64,000 nucleotides of DNA from Candidimonas nitroreducens. Its GTDB lineage: Bacteria; Pseudomonadota; Gammaproteobacteria; Burkholderiales; Burkholderiaceae_B. The position numbers and the translations under genes are program-made. The stretch covers positions 62,001 to 126,000 of the forward strand of contig NZ_NJIH01000011.1 of NCBI RefSeq assembly GCF_002209565.1. Direction: 5' to 3'. The notes beneath the pieces were generated by a model. That model did no database searches. It had not been told where the DNA came from and saw nothing but the letters and a program-made list of their open reading frames with translations. Shown one piece after another: positions 1-8,852 of this stretch (positions are counted from its first letter, which is position 1; each line of letters begins with the position of its first letter).

Positions 1-59
1 GTCGAGGACGCGGCGACAGTGTGCTCGACGCCGTTGACGGTGATGCGTATGGTGTTCAC
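1..59 (-). CDS. thiS: Sulfur carrier protein ThiS (partial, N-terminus only)
   Basis: Only the first 19 codons lie in the window; the gene runs off the left edge. It starts with GTG and reads MNTIRITVNGVEHTVAAS, the typical beta-strand start of the ubiquitin-fold ThiS family, whose C-terminal Gly-Gly is thiocarboxylated to donate sulfur to the thiazole of thiamine. An upstream in-frame stop lies 10 codons before the GTG, so the start is well constrained. It sits 49 bases downstream of thiO on the same strand, the usual thiO-thiS order of thiamine clusters, which supports the call even though so little is visible. Confidence 0.8.
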   Translation of the reverse strand, partial: MNTIRITVNGVEHTVAASS

Positions 60-108
60 GATAGTGTCTGTGGGTGTCGCGGTATCGGTTCAGGCACAAT
101 AAATGCGC

Positions 109-1164
109 TCAGGTGGCAAATTCCAGTTCCGCCAGCGCTTCCTCGACCAGCGAGGGCGCGATCAGCCAGCCGTGGCGGAACAGGCCGTTGATGCGGGTCA
201 GGCCGGTTTCGTGCTCGATGCGCGGCAGGTTGTCGGCCAGGGCGGGACGCAGATTGGTTTCGCTGTGCACCACTCGCGCCTCGGCCAGCCCGGGCATCAC
301 GCTGTGGGCCGCGGCCAGCAGCTCGACGGTGCTGCGCAGCGACACAGGAGAGCGGTCTTCGCTTTCGATCTCGGAGGCCCCCACGACGACGATGCCGTCG
401 CGGCGCGGCACCAGGTAGACACGATGGCGCGGATGCATCAGGCGCACCGGCCGGTGCAATTGTACGTCAGGCGCGTGCAGCCAGAAGATTTCACCGCGCA
501 CGCCGCGAACGTTGCGGCAGGAAAGCTGGTTGGCGGGCCCGGGCGGCGCGTCGCCGCGCGCGCCGGTGCCGCGCACATCGAATACCCAGTCGTAATGCAG
601 GTTCGCGCCGTCAGTATGCAGGGTATGCGGCGACAGGCTGCGCACAGGACTGTTCCAGTGCCAGTGCGCGCCGTCGGCCGAGGCCTGCAGCGCCTGCATG
701 GCCTGGACGGTATCCACTTGCCCTTCGTGCGGCAGCAGCCAGGCTTGCGACGGCCCTTGTATGGCGGGTTCGAGCTCGGCCAGCTCGCGCAGCGTCAGAA
801 CCTGGGGGCGGTGCTCTTCGGGAGCCTTTTCGCACAGCAGGCTTATCATCCGCTGCGCCGAACCGGTGTCGTGGCGGTATGCCAGCAGCAGGCTGCCGAT
901 ACGGTGGAAGTCGGCCGGCCCCTGCAGCTGCGGCAGGATTTCCGCCCACAGCTCGATGGAGCGCAGGCCGTGGCGAAATACATTCAGGTCGGCCGATTCC
1001 AGCTCGGCCGTGGGGCTGAGCATGCCCGCCGCGGTCCAGCCGGCGGCGCCGCGCGCCAGGGAGCCCGCGGCCGGATCATGGATGTGGATTTCGTGGCCTT
1101 GCTGGCAGAGCAGATACGCGAGCAGGCGGCCCAGCAGCCCCGCCCCCGCGACACCAATTTTCAT
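109..1164 (-). CDS. thiO: Glycine oxidase ThiO, FAD-dependent (thiamine biosynthesis)
   Basis: A 351-residue FAD-dependent amine oxidase of the DAO family. The N-terminus carries the dinucleotide-binding motif GAGLLG (residues 7-12) directly after the first beta strand, and the C-terminal part has the family pattern TNLRPALADNLPRI followed by NGLFRHGWLIAPS, which closes the FAD site. ThiO oxidises glycine to iminoglycine (dehydroglycine) for thiazole synthesis; it precedes thiS on the same strand, so thiamine synthesis is its likely job. The frame stays open for another 340 codons upstream without homology to anything; I place the start at the ATG giving MKIGVAGAG because the Rossmann fold begins there. 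No strong ribosome binding site was seen. Confidence 0.9.
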   Translation of the reverse strand: MKIGVAGAGLLGRLLAYLLCQQGHEIHIHDPAAGSLARGAAGWTAAGMLSPTAELESADLNVFRHGLRSIELWAEILPQLQGPADFHRIGSLLLAYRHDTGSAQRMISLLCEKAPEEHRPQVLTLRELAELEPAIQGPSQAWLLPHEGQVDTVQAMQALQASADGAHWHWNSPVRSLSPHTLHTDGANLHYDWVFDVRGTGARGDAPPGPANQLSCRNVRGVRGEIFWLHAPDVQLHRPVRLMHPRHRVYLVPRRDGIVVVGASEIESEDRSPVSLRSTVELLAAAHSVMPGLAEARVVHSETNLRPALADNLPRIEHETGLTRINGLFRHGWLIAPSLVEEALAELEFAT

Positions 1165-1350
1165 CTGTAATGCACCAAGCAGCCGTGCTGTGCCCGGGCT
1201 GCCCGGGCAGCGCGGGGAAGTTGCGGCATATAAAGATAACGGTACGCTATGAGGCTTTTTGTAAAATTCAGGCGCCGCGCACCGATACGCCTGCTTATTT
1301 AGTAACTCGAAAAACCGATACAGTCTGTTCCTGAGGTAGAGATGTAAATT

Positions 1351-2157
1351 ATGGACTTCGCCCCTGCGTCCATTGTCGACGAGAGCAAGATCGATGGTAA
1401 CACTCCTACCATGCGCTTGTTCGCGCTGCTGGAGGTGATCGCGTGCAAAGACCAGTTTTTTTCCCTGCAGAGCCTGGTCGATGAGCTCGGCCTGCCCAAG
1501 CCGACCCTGCATCGCATGCTGCAGCAGCTCGAGGGCGCGGGCATGATCCAGCGCGACGGCGATGGGCGCCAATACAGTACTGGCTTGCGGCTGCGGCGCA
1601 TGGCCGAGAACCTGTTGCTGAACAACACCGTGCATGGCGCCCGTCACGGGGTGCTGAGCCAACTGGTCGAGGAAGTGGGCGAAAGCTGCAACATCACGGC
1701 CTGCACAGGCAGCGAAGTGCTGTACCTGGATCGGGTCGAGACGGCAGCGCCGCTGCGCTTCCACCTGCGCCCCGGCGCATGCATACCGCTGCATTGTTCG
1801 GCCAGCGGCAAACTGTTCTTGACGCAGATGACGCCCTTGCAGCGCCGCCGCCTGCTGACGCTTGCGCCTTTGACCAGGTATACCGACAAGACGCTGACGG
1901 CCTACGAGGCGCTCGACCGCGAAATAGAGCGTGTGCGCCGCGACGGCTATGCCACGGACAATGAAGAGTTTCTGTTGGGTCTGCGCTGCATCGCCGTGCT
2001 GGTGCCGGCGGCCGGCGGCAAGTCGAATATGGCGATGGCCCTGCAGGTTCCGACCCTGCGCATGACGGCGGCGAAGGCGCTGCAGTGCCTGCCCGCGCTG
2101 CAGCGCGCCGCCCGGTCGCTGGCGAACATAGAACTGGCCAACGGCAAGGGGCGCTAG
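1351..2157 (+). CDS. IclR-family transcriptional regulator
   Basis: A 268-residue regulator with the IclR layout: an N-terminal winged helix-turn-helix (about residues 20-85, with SLVDELGLPKPTLHRMLQQL as recognition region) and a C-terminal effector domain with the family signatures SASGKLFLTQM and RRDGYATDNEEFLLGLRCIAVLV. It is divergent from thiO (186-bp gap) and convergent with gabD (97-bp gap). It might control the neighbouring succinate-semialdehyde dehydrogenase, but convergent orientation is weak evidence. The start is uncertain: the ATG used here lacks a well-spaced Shine-Dalgarno, and a second ATG lies 20 codons in. The effector is unknown. Confidence 0.85.
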   Translation: MDFAPASIVDESKIDGNTPTMRLFALLEVIACKDQFFSLQSLVDELGLPKPTLHRMLQQLEGAGMIQRDGDGRQYSTGLRLRRMAENLLLNNTVHGARHGVLSQLVEEVGESCNITACTGSEVLYLDRVETAAPLRFHLRPGACIPLHCSASGKLFLTQMTPLQRRRLLTLAPLTRYTDKTLTAYEALDREIERVRRDGYATDNEEFLLGLRCIAVLVPAAGGKSNMAMALQVPTLRMTAAKALQCLPALQRAARSLANIELANGKGR

Positions 2158-2254
2158 CCGCCGGCCGCGTTGGCTGCACCGCCGCACAGGCCGACGAGCT
2201 TCATGGCCGGCTCGATGGCCCAGGGCCGGGCGGCGCCGGCCCCGGCTGCGGCGA

Positions 2255-3745
2255 TCAGCCCTGTATGCCGCCCAGGCAGACGTATTTCATTTCCATGAAG
2301 TCGTCCATGCCGTAGACCGAGCCCTCGCGTCCGAGGCCGGACTGCTTGACGCCGCCGAAGGGCGCCACTTCGTTGGAGATCAGCCCGGTATTGACCCCGA
2401 CCATGCCGTATTCCAGCGCTTCGGCGATGCGGAAGATGCGGCCGATGTCGCGGCTGTAGAAGTAAGAAGCCAGGCCGTATTCGGTGTCGTTGGCAAGCTC
2501 GATGACGTGGGCTTCGTCGGTGAACTTGACCACCGGCGCGACCGGGCCGAAGGTTTCTTCGTGCATGCACAGCATGTCTTCGCTGACGCCGGCCAGGATG
2601 GTGGGCTCGAAATAGCGGCCGCCCAGGGCGTGGGGCTTGCCGCCGGCCACCACGTTGGCGCCCTTGTCCACGGCGTCTTTGATGTGCGCACGCACCTTGG
2701 CGACGGCCGCATCGTCGATCAGCGGGCCTTGGTTGACGCCGTCGGCGAAGCCGTCGCCGACCTTGAGGCTGGAGCCGACCTTCTCGGCCAGCTTGCGCAC
2801 GAATTCGTCGTACACCGCCTCATGGACATAGAAACGGTTGGTACACACGCAGGTTTGCCCGGCATTGCGGTATTTGGAGGCCACCGCGCCTTCCACCGCG
2901 GCGTCCAGATCGGCGTCGTCGAACACGATGAACGGCGCCAGGCCGCCCAGTTCCAGCGACATCTTCTTGACGGTGGGCGCGCTTTGCTGCATGAGTATGC
3001 GCCCCACGGGGGTGGAGCCGGTGAAGGTCATTTTCTTGACGATGGGGCTGGCGCACAGTGCCTTGCCGACGGCAATGGAGCGTTCGCTGTCGGCCGTGAC
3101 GATGTTCAGCACCCCGGCCGGGATGCCGGCGCGCTCGGCCAGCTCGGCCAGCGCCAGCGCCGACAGCGGCGTCTGTTCGGCCGGCTTGAGCACCGCGGTG
3201 CAGCCCGCGGCCAGGGCCGGGGCGACCTTGCGGGTGATCATGGCGTTGGGGAAGTTCCAGGGCGTGATGGCGCCGCAAACCCCTATGGGTTCGCGCATGA
3301 CCAGCATGCGGTTGGCGGCATTGGGCGAGTTGAGGATGTCGCCGCTGATGCGCTTGGCCTGCTCGGCGAACCATTCCACGAACGAGGCGCCGTAGACGAC
3401 TTCGCCGCGCGATTCGGCCAGGGGCTTGCCCTGTTCCAGGGTCATGAGCTTGGCGAGGTCGTCGGCGTTTGCCAGTATCAGGTCGAACCAGCGGCGCAGC
3501 AGGGCGGCGCGATCTTTGCCGGTGCGCGCGCGCCAGCCCTTGTAGGCCTTGTTGGCGGCCTGTATGGCCTGCTCGGCCTCGGCCGCGCCGAGGTTCGCGA
3601 CCTGCGCGATGATGGCGCCGCTGGCCGGATTGTCGACCGCGAAGGCAGAGCCGTCGGCCGCGGCAGCCCATTTCCCGTCGATATAGGAAAGCGTGCGGAA
3701 CAGCGAGGAGTCTTTCAGTTGTATCGGTAGCGTGGGGGTGGTCAT
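2255..3745 (-). CDS. gabD: Succinate-semialdehyde dehydrogenase (GabD-type aldehyde dehydrogenase)
   Basis: A 496-residue member of the aldehyde dehydrogenase superfamily closest to GabD, which oxidises succinate semialdehyde to succinate in GABA degradation. Visible landmarks are TPWNFP (N164), the cofactor-side FTGSTPVG (241-248), the general base in SLELGG (E265) and the nucleophile in RNAGQTCVCTNRF (C299). Length matches the family (about 480-500). The start is taken at ATG 3745 (MTTPTLPIQL), 15 codons inside a longer frame, because the conserved fold begins soon after. One oddity: residue 269 is Leu (GGLAPF) where E. coli GabD has Asn (GGNAPF). No gabT or gabP is adjacent, so the source of the substrate is not shown here. 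Confidence 0.9.
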   Translation of the reverse strand: MTTPTLPIQLKDSSLFRTLSYIDGKWAAAADGSAFAVDNPASGAIIAQVANLGAAEAEQAIQAANKAYKGWRARTGKDRAALLRRWFDLILANADDLAKLMTLEQGKPLAESRGEVVYGASFVEWFAEQAKRISGDILNSPNAANRMLVMREPIGVCGAITPWNFPNAMITRKVAPALAAGCTAVLKPAEQTPLSALALAELAERAGIPAGVLNIVTADSERSIAVGKALCASPIVKKMTFTGSTPVGRILMQQSAPTVKKMSLELGGLAPFIVFDDADLDAAVEGAVASKYRNAGQTCVCTNRFYVHEAVYDEFVRKLAEKVGSSLKVGDGFADGVNQGPLIDDAAVAKVRAHIKDAVDKGANVVAGGKPHALGGRYFEPTILAGVSEDMLCMHEETFGPVAPVVKFTDEAHVIELANDTEYGLASYFYSRDIGRIFRIAEALEYGMVGVNTGLISNEVAPFGGVKQSGLGREGSVYGMDDFMEMKYVCLGGIQG

Positions 3746-3805
3746 GGTTCGAAGCGCGGATAAAGTTGGAAAAAGAGTCTGCTTGGCCATTGTATGCCTG
3801 GCCGC

Positions 3806-3857
3806 TAGTCACCGTCGTTAGTCACCGCAGTTAGTCGCCGCAGTTAGTCGCCGCCGC
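3806..3857. repeat. 13-bp tandem repeat, four units
   Basis: Four consecutive 13-bp units of the form TAGTCACCGCAGT with one to three base changes between units, lying between the start of gabD and the end of the LOG-family gene. It sits within about 60 bases upstream of gabD, so it could affect its promoter; no function is shown by the sequence. Confidence 0.75.
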
Positions 3858-3926
3858 CTGCCGCTGTTGCTGGCCGTGGCGCCGCCCTGCGGGCGACTCG
3901 GGTCGGGCCGGGGGCGGGGCGTAGTG

Positions 3927-4607
3927 CTATTCGGGCATGACTGGGGCGCAGTCGAGCTGGTCGGCGTGGTCGGCGCAGAAGGTCTGCACCAGGCTGATGG
4001 CGACGTCGATGTCGTCGGTGACCGTAAGCAGCTGCGGGTCGTTCGGGCCGATCAGGTGCAGGCCCAGCAACTGTGTGCGGATCCAGTCCATCAGGCCGTT
4101 CCAGTAGGCCGAGCCCATCAGGATGATGGGCGCCGGCGGCACCTTGCCCGTCTGCACCAGAGTAAGCACTTCGAAGAGCTCGTCGAGTGTGCCGAAGCCG
4201 CCCGGCAGCGCGATATAGGCGGCGCTGTGCATGAAAAAAGTGGCTTTGCGCGAACTGAAATAATCGAAGTGCAGACTGTGGGTCTGGTAGGGGTTGTGCA
4301 CGGTTTCGTGGGGCAGCGTGATGTTCAGGCCTATGCTGGTGCCGCCGGCTTCGTAGGCGCCCTTGTTGGCGGCCTCCATGATGCCGGGGCCGCCGCCGGC
4401 GATGACCGGCAGGCCCGCCTTGGCCAGGCGCTCGCCGACCTGCTGCGCCAGGGCGTAATAGGGCGAATCGGAACGCAGGCGGGCGCTGCCGAATACGCTT
4501 ACGCCCCAGCCCACATCGTGCAGGCGGTCGGCAGCGGCCTGCATCTCTGACATAATTCGGGGAATCTGCCGATCCACGGGCGTACGGACTGTTTTATTTA
4601 TTGTCAT
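3927..4607 (-). CDS. LOG-family nucleotide 5'-monophosphate N-glycosidase (TIGR00730 family)
   Basis: A 226-residue Rossmann-fold protein of the lysine decarboxylase-like / LOG family. It carries GGGPGIMEAANKGA (71-84), SSRK (118-121) and the signature PGGFGTLDE (135-143). Members release a nucleobase from nucleoside 5'-monophosphates (cytokinin activation in plants and some bacteria); in most bacteria the physiological substrate is unsettled. The ATG start on this strand overlaps the ATG of polA on the other strand (shared CATG), which is unusual because both promoters would have to lie inside the other gene. An AAGG eight bases upstream supports this start; an alternative ATG (MSEMQAAADR) at 4553 would leave about 50 bases between the genes. 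Confidence 0.85.
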   Translation of the reverse strand: MTINKTVRTPVDRQIPRIMSEMQAAADRLHDVGWGVSVFGSARLRSDSPYYALAQQVGERLAKAGLPVIAGGGPGIMEAANKGAYEAGGTSIGLNITLPHETVHNPYQTHSLHFDYFSSRKATFFMHSAAYIALPGGFGTLDELFEVLTLVQTGKVPPAPIILMGSAYWNGLMDWIRTQLLGLHLIGPNDPQLLTVTDDIDVAISLVQTFCADHADQLDCAPVMPE

Positions 4608-7338
4608 GAAAAAAACCTTGTTGCTTGTCGATGGTTCCAGCTACTTGTATCGCGCTTTTCACGCGATGCCCGATCTGCGCAATGCAAAAGGTGAGCCGAC
4701 CGGGGCGCTATATGGCGTTATAGCCATGTTACGAAGACTGTCGCAGGATTACAAGGCGGATTATGCCGCCTGCGTTTTTGATGCAAAAGGCAACACTTTC
4801 CGGGACGAACTGTATCCCGACTACAAGGCGCACCGTCCGTCCATGCCCGAAGACCTGGCCGCGCAGATCCCACCCATACACGAGGCGGTCGCGGCCCTGG
4901 GCTGGCCGGTGCTGGCGGTGCCGGGGGTCGAGGCCGACGACATCATAGGCACCCTGGCGCAATGGGCCACGCGCGCCGATGTGCACACCGTGGTGTCCAC
5001 CGGCGACAAAGACCTGGCGCAATTGGTCGACGAGCACGTCGAACTGGTCAACACCATGAGCGGCGAACGCCAGGACGTAGCCGGCGTGATGAAGAAATTC
5101 GGCGTTGCGCCCAGCCAGATCGTCGACTATCTGATGCTTATCGGCGACAGCGTCGACAATGTGCCCGGGGTGACCAAAGTAGGCCCCAAAACGGCGGCCA
5201 AATGGCTGGCCGAGTACGGCTCCGTAGAAAACCTGGTCGCCAACGCCGAGGCCATCAAGGGCGTGGCCGGCCAGAATCTGCGCGCCGCCGTCCCCAACTT
5301 CGAATTGACGCGCAGCCTGCTCAGCCTGAAGCTGGACTGCGAGGTGCCGGGCGTCTCCGGCGATTTGTCCGAGCTGGCGCCGCGCGGCGCCGACCGCGAA
5401 GCCTTGATCGCCCTGTATGACCGCTATGGCTTTCGCACCTGGTTGCGCGAGCTGAGCGGCGACCCCGAGCGTATCCCGGCACAAGACGCCCGCATCGCCG
5501 CGCCGCCCGAGGGGGCCGCTCCCGCCGGCAGTCCTGTCGCGGTGCACTACGACACGGTGCTCGACTGGCCCGTTTTCGACGAATGGCTGGGCCGCATCGA
5601 GGCCGCGCCGCTGGTGGCGCTGGACACCGAAACCACCTCGCTGGATCCGATGCAGGCGCGCCTGGTGGGCATATCGCTGGCCGTCGAGCCGGGCCGCGCC
5701 TGCTACATTCCGCTGACCCATCGCGGCGCCGGCCAGCCGGATCAGCTGCCCATCGAGCAAGTGCTGCAGCGCCTGCGGCCCTGGCTGGAAAACTCCGCCG
5801 CGCCCAAGCTGCTGCACAATGCCAAATACGACACCCACGTCCTGTTGAACGAAGGGGTCAGGCTGGCGGGCATAGACGAAGACACGATGCTGCAGGCCTA
5901 TGTGCTGGAATCGCACCGCCGCGTCAATCTGCAGGAACTGGCCGAACGCTGGCTGGGCCGCACCGGCATCACCTACGAAGCGCTGTGCGGCAAGGGCGCC
6001 AAGCAGATCGGCTTCGACGAGGTCGAGGTCGAGAAGGCCGCCTATTACGCCAGCGAAGACGCCGATTTCACGCTGCAGCTGCATAATGTGCTGCGCCCCA
6101 AGGTGGCGGCCGAGCCGGGCCTGGAAGCCATCTACCGGCTGGAAATCCGCACCTCGGCGGTGCTTACCACCATCGAGCGCAACGGCGTGCGCATCGACGC
6201 CCATGCGCTGGCCATGCAAAGCCACGAAATTGGGCGCCAGCTGCTGCAGCTGGAACAAAAGGCCTACGAACTGGCGCAGCAGCCGTTCAACCTGAATTCG
6301 CCCAAGCAATTGGGCGAGATCCTGTTCCACAACATGAAGCTGCCGGTAGTGCGCAAGACCGCCAGCGGCGCGCCCTCCACCGACGAAGACGTGCTTACCC
6401 GGCTGGCCCAGGATTACCCCCTGCCGCAGGTGCTGCTGGAATACCGCGGGCTGGCCAAGCTGAAATCCACCTATACCGACAAGCTGCCCAAGATGATCAA
6501 TCCGTCCACGGGGCGCGTGCATACGCGCTACGCCCAGGCGGCCGTCATCACCGGGCGCCTGGCCTCGTCGGATCCCAACTTGCAGAACATACCGGTGCGC
6601 ACGCCCGAAGGGCGGCGGGTGCGCACCGCCTTCATCGCCACCGACGGCCAGATCGTTTCGGCCGACTATTCGCAGATCGAGCTGCGCGTCATGGCGCATG
6701 TGTCGGGCGATGCCAATCTGCAGCGCGCCTTCGCCGAGGGCGAGGACATCCACCGCGCCACCGCCTCGGAAGTGTTCGGCACGCCCCTGGCCGAGGTCAC
6801 CACGGAACAGCGGCGCGCGGCCAAGGCCATCAACTTCGGCCTGATCTACGGCATGGGCGAATTCGGCCTGGCCTCGGCCCTGGGCATTACGCGCGACGCG
6901 GCCAAGTCGTACATAGACCGGTACTTCGCGCGCTATCCGGGCGTCGCCGCGTACATGGCCGACATACGCGTGCGGGCCAAGGAACAGGGCTACGTCGAAA
7001 CCGTGTTCGGGCGGCGCCTCTGGTTTCCGGAATTGCGCGGCGCCAACGGGCCGCGCGTGGCCGCGGCGCAGCGCGCGGCGATCAATGCGCCCATGCAGGG
7101 CACCGCGGCGGATCTGATCAAGATGGCGATGTCGGCCGTGCAGGAATGGCTGGATGCCGAACACTTGCGCACGCTCATGATCATGCAGGTGCACGATGAA
7201 CTGGTATTCGACGCACCGGCCGACGAGGTCGAGCTGCTGGTGCGCAGCCTGCCCGGCCTGATGTGCAATGTCGCGCCCCTGGCCGTGCCCCTGGTCGCCG
7301 AGGTGGGCGTGGGGCCCAACTGGGAACAGGCGCATTAG
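4606..7338 (+). CDS. polA: DNA polymerase I
   Basis: A 910-residue, full-length DNA polymerase I for Okazaki fragment processing and repair. Domains in order: 5'-3' flap nuclease (about 1-290, with VDGSSYLYRAFHA, VEADDIIGTLA, STGDKDLAQLV and GDSVDNVPGV), 3'-5' proofreading exonuclease (about 310-510, with intact Exo I motif ALDTETTS, D340 and E342), and the family A polymerase domain with motif A (DYSQIELR, D687), motif B (RRAAKAINFGLIYG) and motif C (VHDELVF, D864). Proofreading residues are retained, unlike Taq polymerase. The ATG start overlaps the divergent LOG-family start codon; no clear Shine-Dalgarno is visible. Confidence 0.98.
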   Translation: MKKTLLLVDGSSYLYRAFHAMPDLRNAKGEPTGALYGVIAMLRRLSQDYKADYAACVFDAKGNTFRDELYPDYKAHRPSMPEDLAAQIPPIHEAVAALGWPVLAVPGVEADDIIGTLAQWATRADVHTVVSTGDKDLAQLVDEHVELVNTMSGERQDVAGVMKKFGVAPSQIVDYLMLIGDSVDNVPGVTKVGPKTAAKWLAEYGSVENLVANAEAIKGVAGQNLRAAVPNFELTRSLLSLKLDCEVPGVSGDLSELAPRGADREALIALYDRYGFRTWLRELSGDPERIPAQDARIAAPPEGAAPAGSPVAVHYDTVLDWPVFDEWLGRIEAAPLVALDTETTSLDPMQARLVGISLAVEPGRACYIPLTHRGAGQPDQLPIEQVLQRLRPWLENSAAPKLLHNAKYDTHVLLNEGVRLAGIDEDTMLQAYVLESHRRVNLQELAERWLGRTGITYEALCGKGAKQIGFDEVEVEKAAYYASEDADFTLQLHNVLRPKVAAEPGLEAIYRLEIRTSAVLTTIERNGVRIDAHALAMQSHEIGRQLLQLEQKAYELAQQPFNLNSPKQLGEILFHNMKLPVVRKTASGAPSTDEDVLTRLAQDYPLPQVLLEYRGLAKLKSTYTDKLPKMINPSTGRVHTRYAQAAVITGRLASSDPNLQNIPVRTPEGRRVRTAFIATDGQIVSADYSQIELRVMAHVSGDANLQRAFAEGEDIHRATASEVFGTPLAEVTTEQRRAAKAINFGLIYGMGEFGLASALGITRDAAKSYIDRYFARYPGVAAYMADIRVRAKEQGYVETVFGRRLWFPELRGANGPRVAAAQRAAINAPMQGTAADLIKMAMSAVQEWLDAEHLRTLMIMQVHDELVFDAPADEVELLVRSLPGLMCNVAPLAVPLVAEVGVGPNWEQAH

Positions 7339-7479
7339 GGTCTGTTCACACTAAAAGGGGAGCCGCACTGGTGGGCAAATGGGCGCCATGCGTCGTTCAG
7401 GTTCGTTGCGTGGAGCGGCCACGCGGCTTCGCCCGCGGCGGCGCCCGAGTGGCGCGGCGCAAGGGCGCCGGTGTCCCGT

Positions 7480-7725
7480 CTATTTGCCGTCGTCGGGCCG
7501 CTGCGGTATTTTGTCTTTGTTTTTCTTGCGCACGCTTTTTTCAGTGTAGTCCAGCATGAAGCTGATCAGCGCGAACCAGACGGCGCAGCAGGCCATCAGG
7601 AACAGCATGGGGGCGGGCCTGGCCCCGCCCTCGGTCATGAGCCACAGCGGGCGGCCGAACACCAGTCCGTAAATGAGCACGAAGAAGCCCAGCTGCAGCT
7701 TCTTGGAGGTGAGTTTGATTTTCAT
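7480..7725 (-). CDS. Small membrane protein, two transmembrane segments, unknown function
   Basis: An 81-codon frame encoding an 80-residue or so protein, MKIKLTSKKLQLGFFVLIYG at the start, with two hydrophobic helices (about residues 10-30 and 38-58) separated by a short loop and ending in a strongly basic tail (KSVRKKNKDK). The longer upstream frame gives a low-complexity arginine-rich extension, so I prefer the internal ATG at 7725. It lies convergent with polA and divergent from the dienelactone hydrolase. I do not recognise the family; compact two-helix inner-membrane proteins of this kind are common in Alcaligenaceae genomes. Confidence 0.6.
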   Translation of the reverse strand: MKIKLTSKKLQLGFFVLIYGLVFGRPLWLMTEGGARPAPMLFLMACCAVWFALISFMLDYTEKSVRKKNKDKIPQRPDDGK

Positions 7726-7884
7726 GGCGTTGGTGGTTCTGCGCCGTAGGCCATGCGATCGGCGCAGCAGCATGCTTCATGGCGCGGCCACCTGACCGGC
7801 GCGCATGGGATGGCTCTTTGATTCTAGCGCATTGGTTGCGCCCGGCAAGATAAAATTTGTGCACTATTTTTCCAAGGAGATGAA

Positions 7885-8670
7885 ATGTCTTTTTCCCCCA
7901 TTACCGGAGCTGCCGACACCACTTTGCACACTTCGGCCGAAGGGCTCAAGCATGGCCTGGTGGACATGCCTACCTTCGACGGCACGATCAAGGCCTATTT
8001 CGCCGCGCCGGCCGACCGTGCGCATTGCCCGGTGATACTGGTCATCCAGGAAATCTTCGGCCTGCACGAGCACATCCAGGACGTCTGCCGGCGCTTTGCG
8101 CACGAAGGCTATTTCGCGGTCGCCGTCGAACTCTATCAGCGCCAGGGCGATGCGAACGCCTATACCGAAATCCCCAACCTGGTGAAGGAAATCGTCGCCA
8201 AGGTGCCCGACGAGCAGGTGCTGGCCGATCTGGACGCCAGCGCCCGCTGGGCCGAATCGCAAGGGGCTGATGCCAAGCGCCTGGGGGTCACCGGCTTTTG
8301 CTGGGGCGGCCGCCTGGCGTGGCTGTATGCGGCGCACAACCCGGTTTGCAAGGCGGGCGTGGCCTGGTACGGGCGCCTGACCACGGGACACGGCCCGCTG
8401 CAGGTGCGCAACCCCATCGACGTGGCCGCCAGCCTGCATGCCCCGGTGCTGGGGCTGTACGGGGCGCAGGATGCGAGCATTCCCGTGGAAGACATACGCA
8501 AGATGGAAGCCGTGCTGGCTCACGGCGGCACGGCTTCCAAGGCCTCGCGCTTCGTGATTTATTCCGATGCCGGCCATGCCTTCTACAGCGATTATCGCCC
8601 CAGCTTCCGCAAGTCCGAGGCCGAAGACGGCTGGGCCAAAGCCCTGGAGTGGTTCCGCCGCTATCTCTGA
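7885..8670 (+). CDS. Dienelactone hydrolase family protein
   Basis: A 261-residue alpha/beta hydrolase of the dienelactone hydrolase (carboxymethylenebutenolidase) family. The family triad is visible: nucleophile C139 in GFCWGG, D196 in YGAQDASIP and H231 in DAGHAFY. Classical members open dienelactones in chloroaromatic degradation, but most chromosomal homologues, like this isolated one, have unknown or broad esterase roles. An AAGGAG is well placed before the ATG. Neighbours (a small membrane protein, then a PLP enzyme) do not suggest a pathway, so the physiological substrate is not inferred. Confidence 0.88.
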   Translation: MSFSPITGAADTTLHTSAEGLKHGLVDMPTFDGTIKAYFAAPADRAHCPVILVIQEIFGLHEHIQDVCRRFAHEGYFAVAVELYQRQGDANAYTEIPNLVKEIVAKVPDEQVLADLDASARWAESQGADAKRLGVTGFCWGGRLAWLYAAHNPVCKAGVAWYGRLTTGHGPLQVRNPIDVAASLHAPVLGLYGAQDASIPVEDIRKMEAVLAHGGTASKASRFVIYSDAGHAFYSDYRPSFRKSEAEDGWAKALEWFRRYL

Positions 8671-8852
8671 TAAAAGGGGGCCGGACGCGAGTTCGGCCCG
8701 CAAGGCGGGGCCCGAAGCCGGCAGGCGTAGCGGCCTGGCCGGCCAGCCTGGCCTGCGGCACGCAATATCGCTATTGGTGTGCTTGCGGGCATGCTCTCTA
8801 CGCATATTGCTGCGCCTACCTCTTCCTCTTCCTCTTTCTTGTGGATCTTTCC

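Noticed and set aside
109-2187. A 692-codon minus-strand frame beginning at 2187
   Set aside because: Only the first third of the coordinates (109-1164) encodes a recognisable protein (ThiO). The rest is the reverse of the IclR gene, with a His/Arg/Gln-rich low-complexity translation.
4729-7335. An 868-codon minus-strand frame opposite polA
   Set aside because: It is the complement of polA; high third-position GC removes stops. The translation is rich in Gly, Arg, His and Gln and has no motifs.
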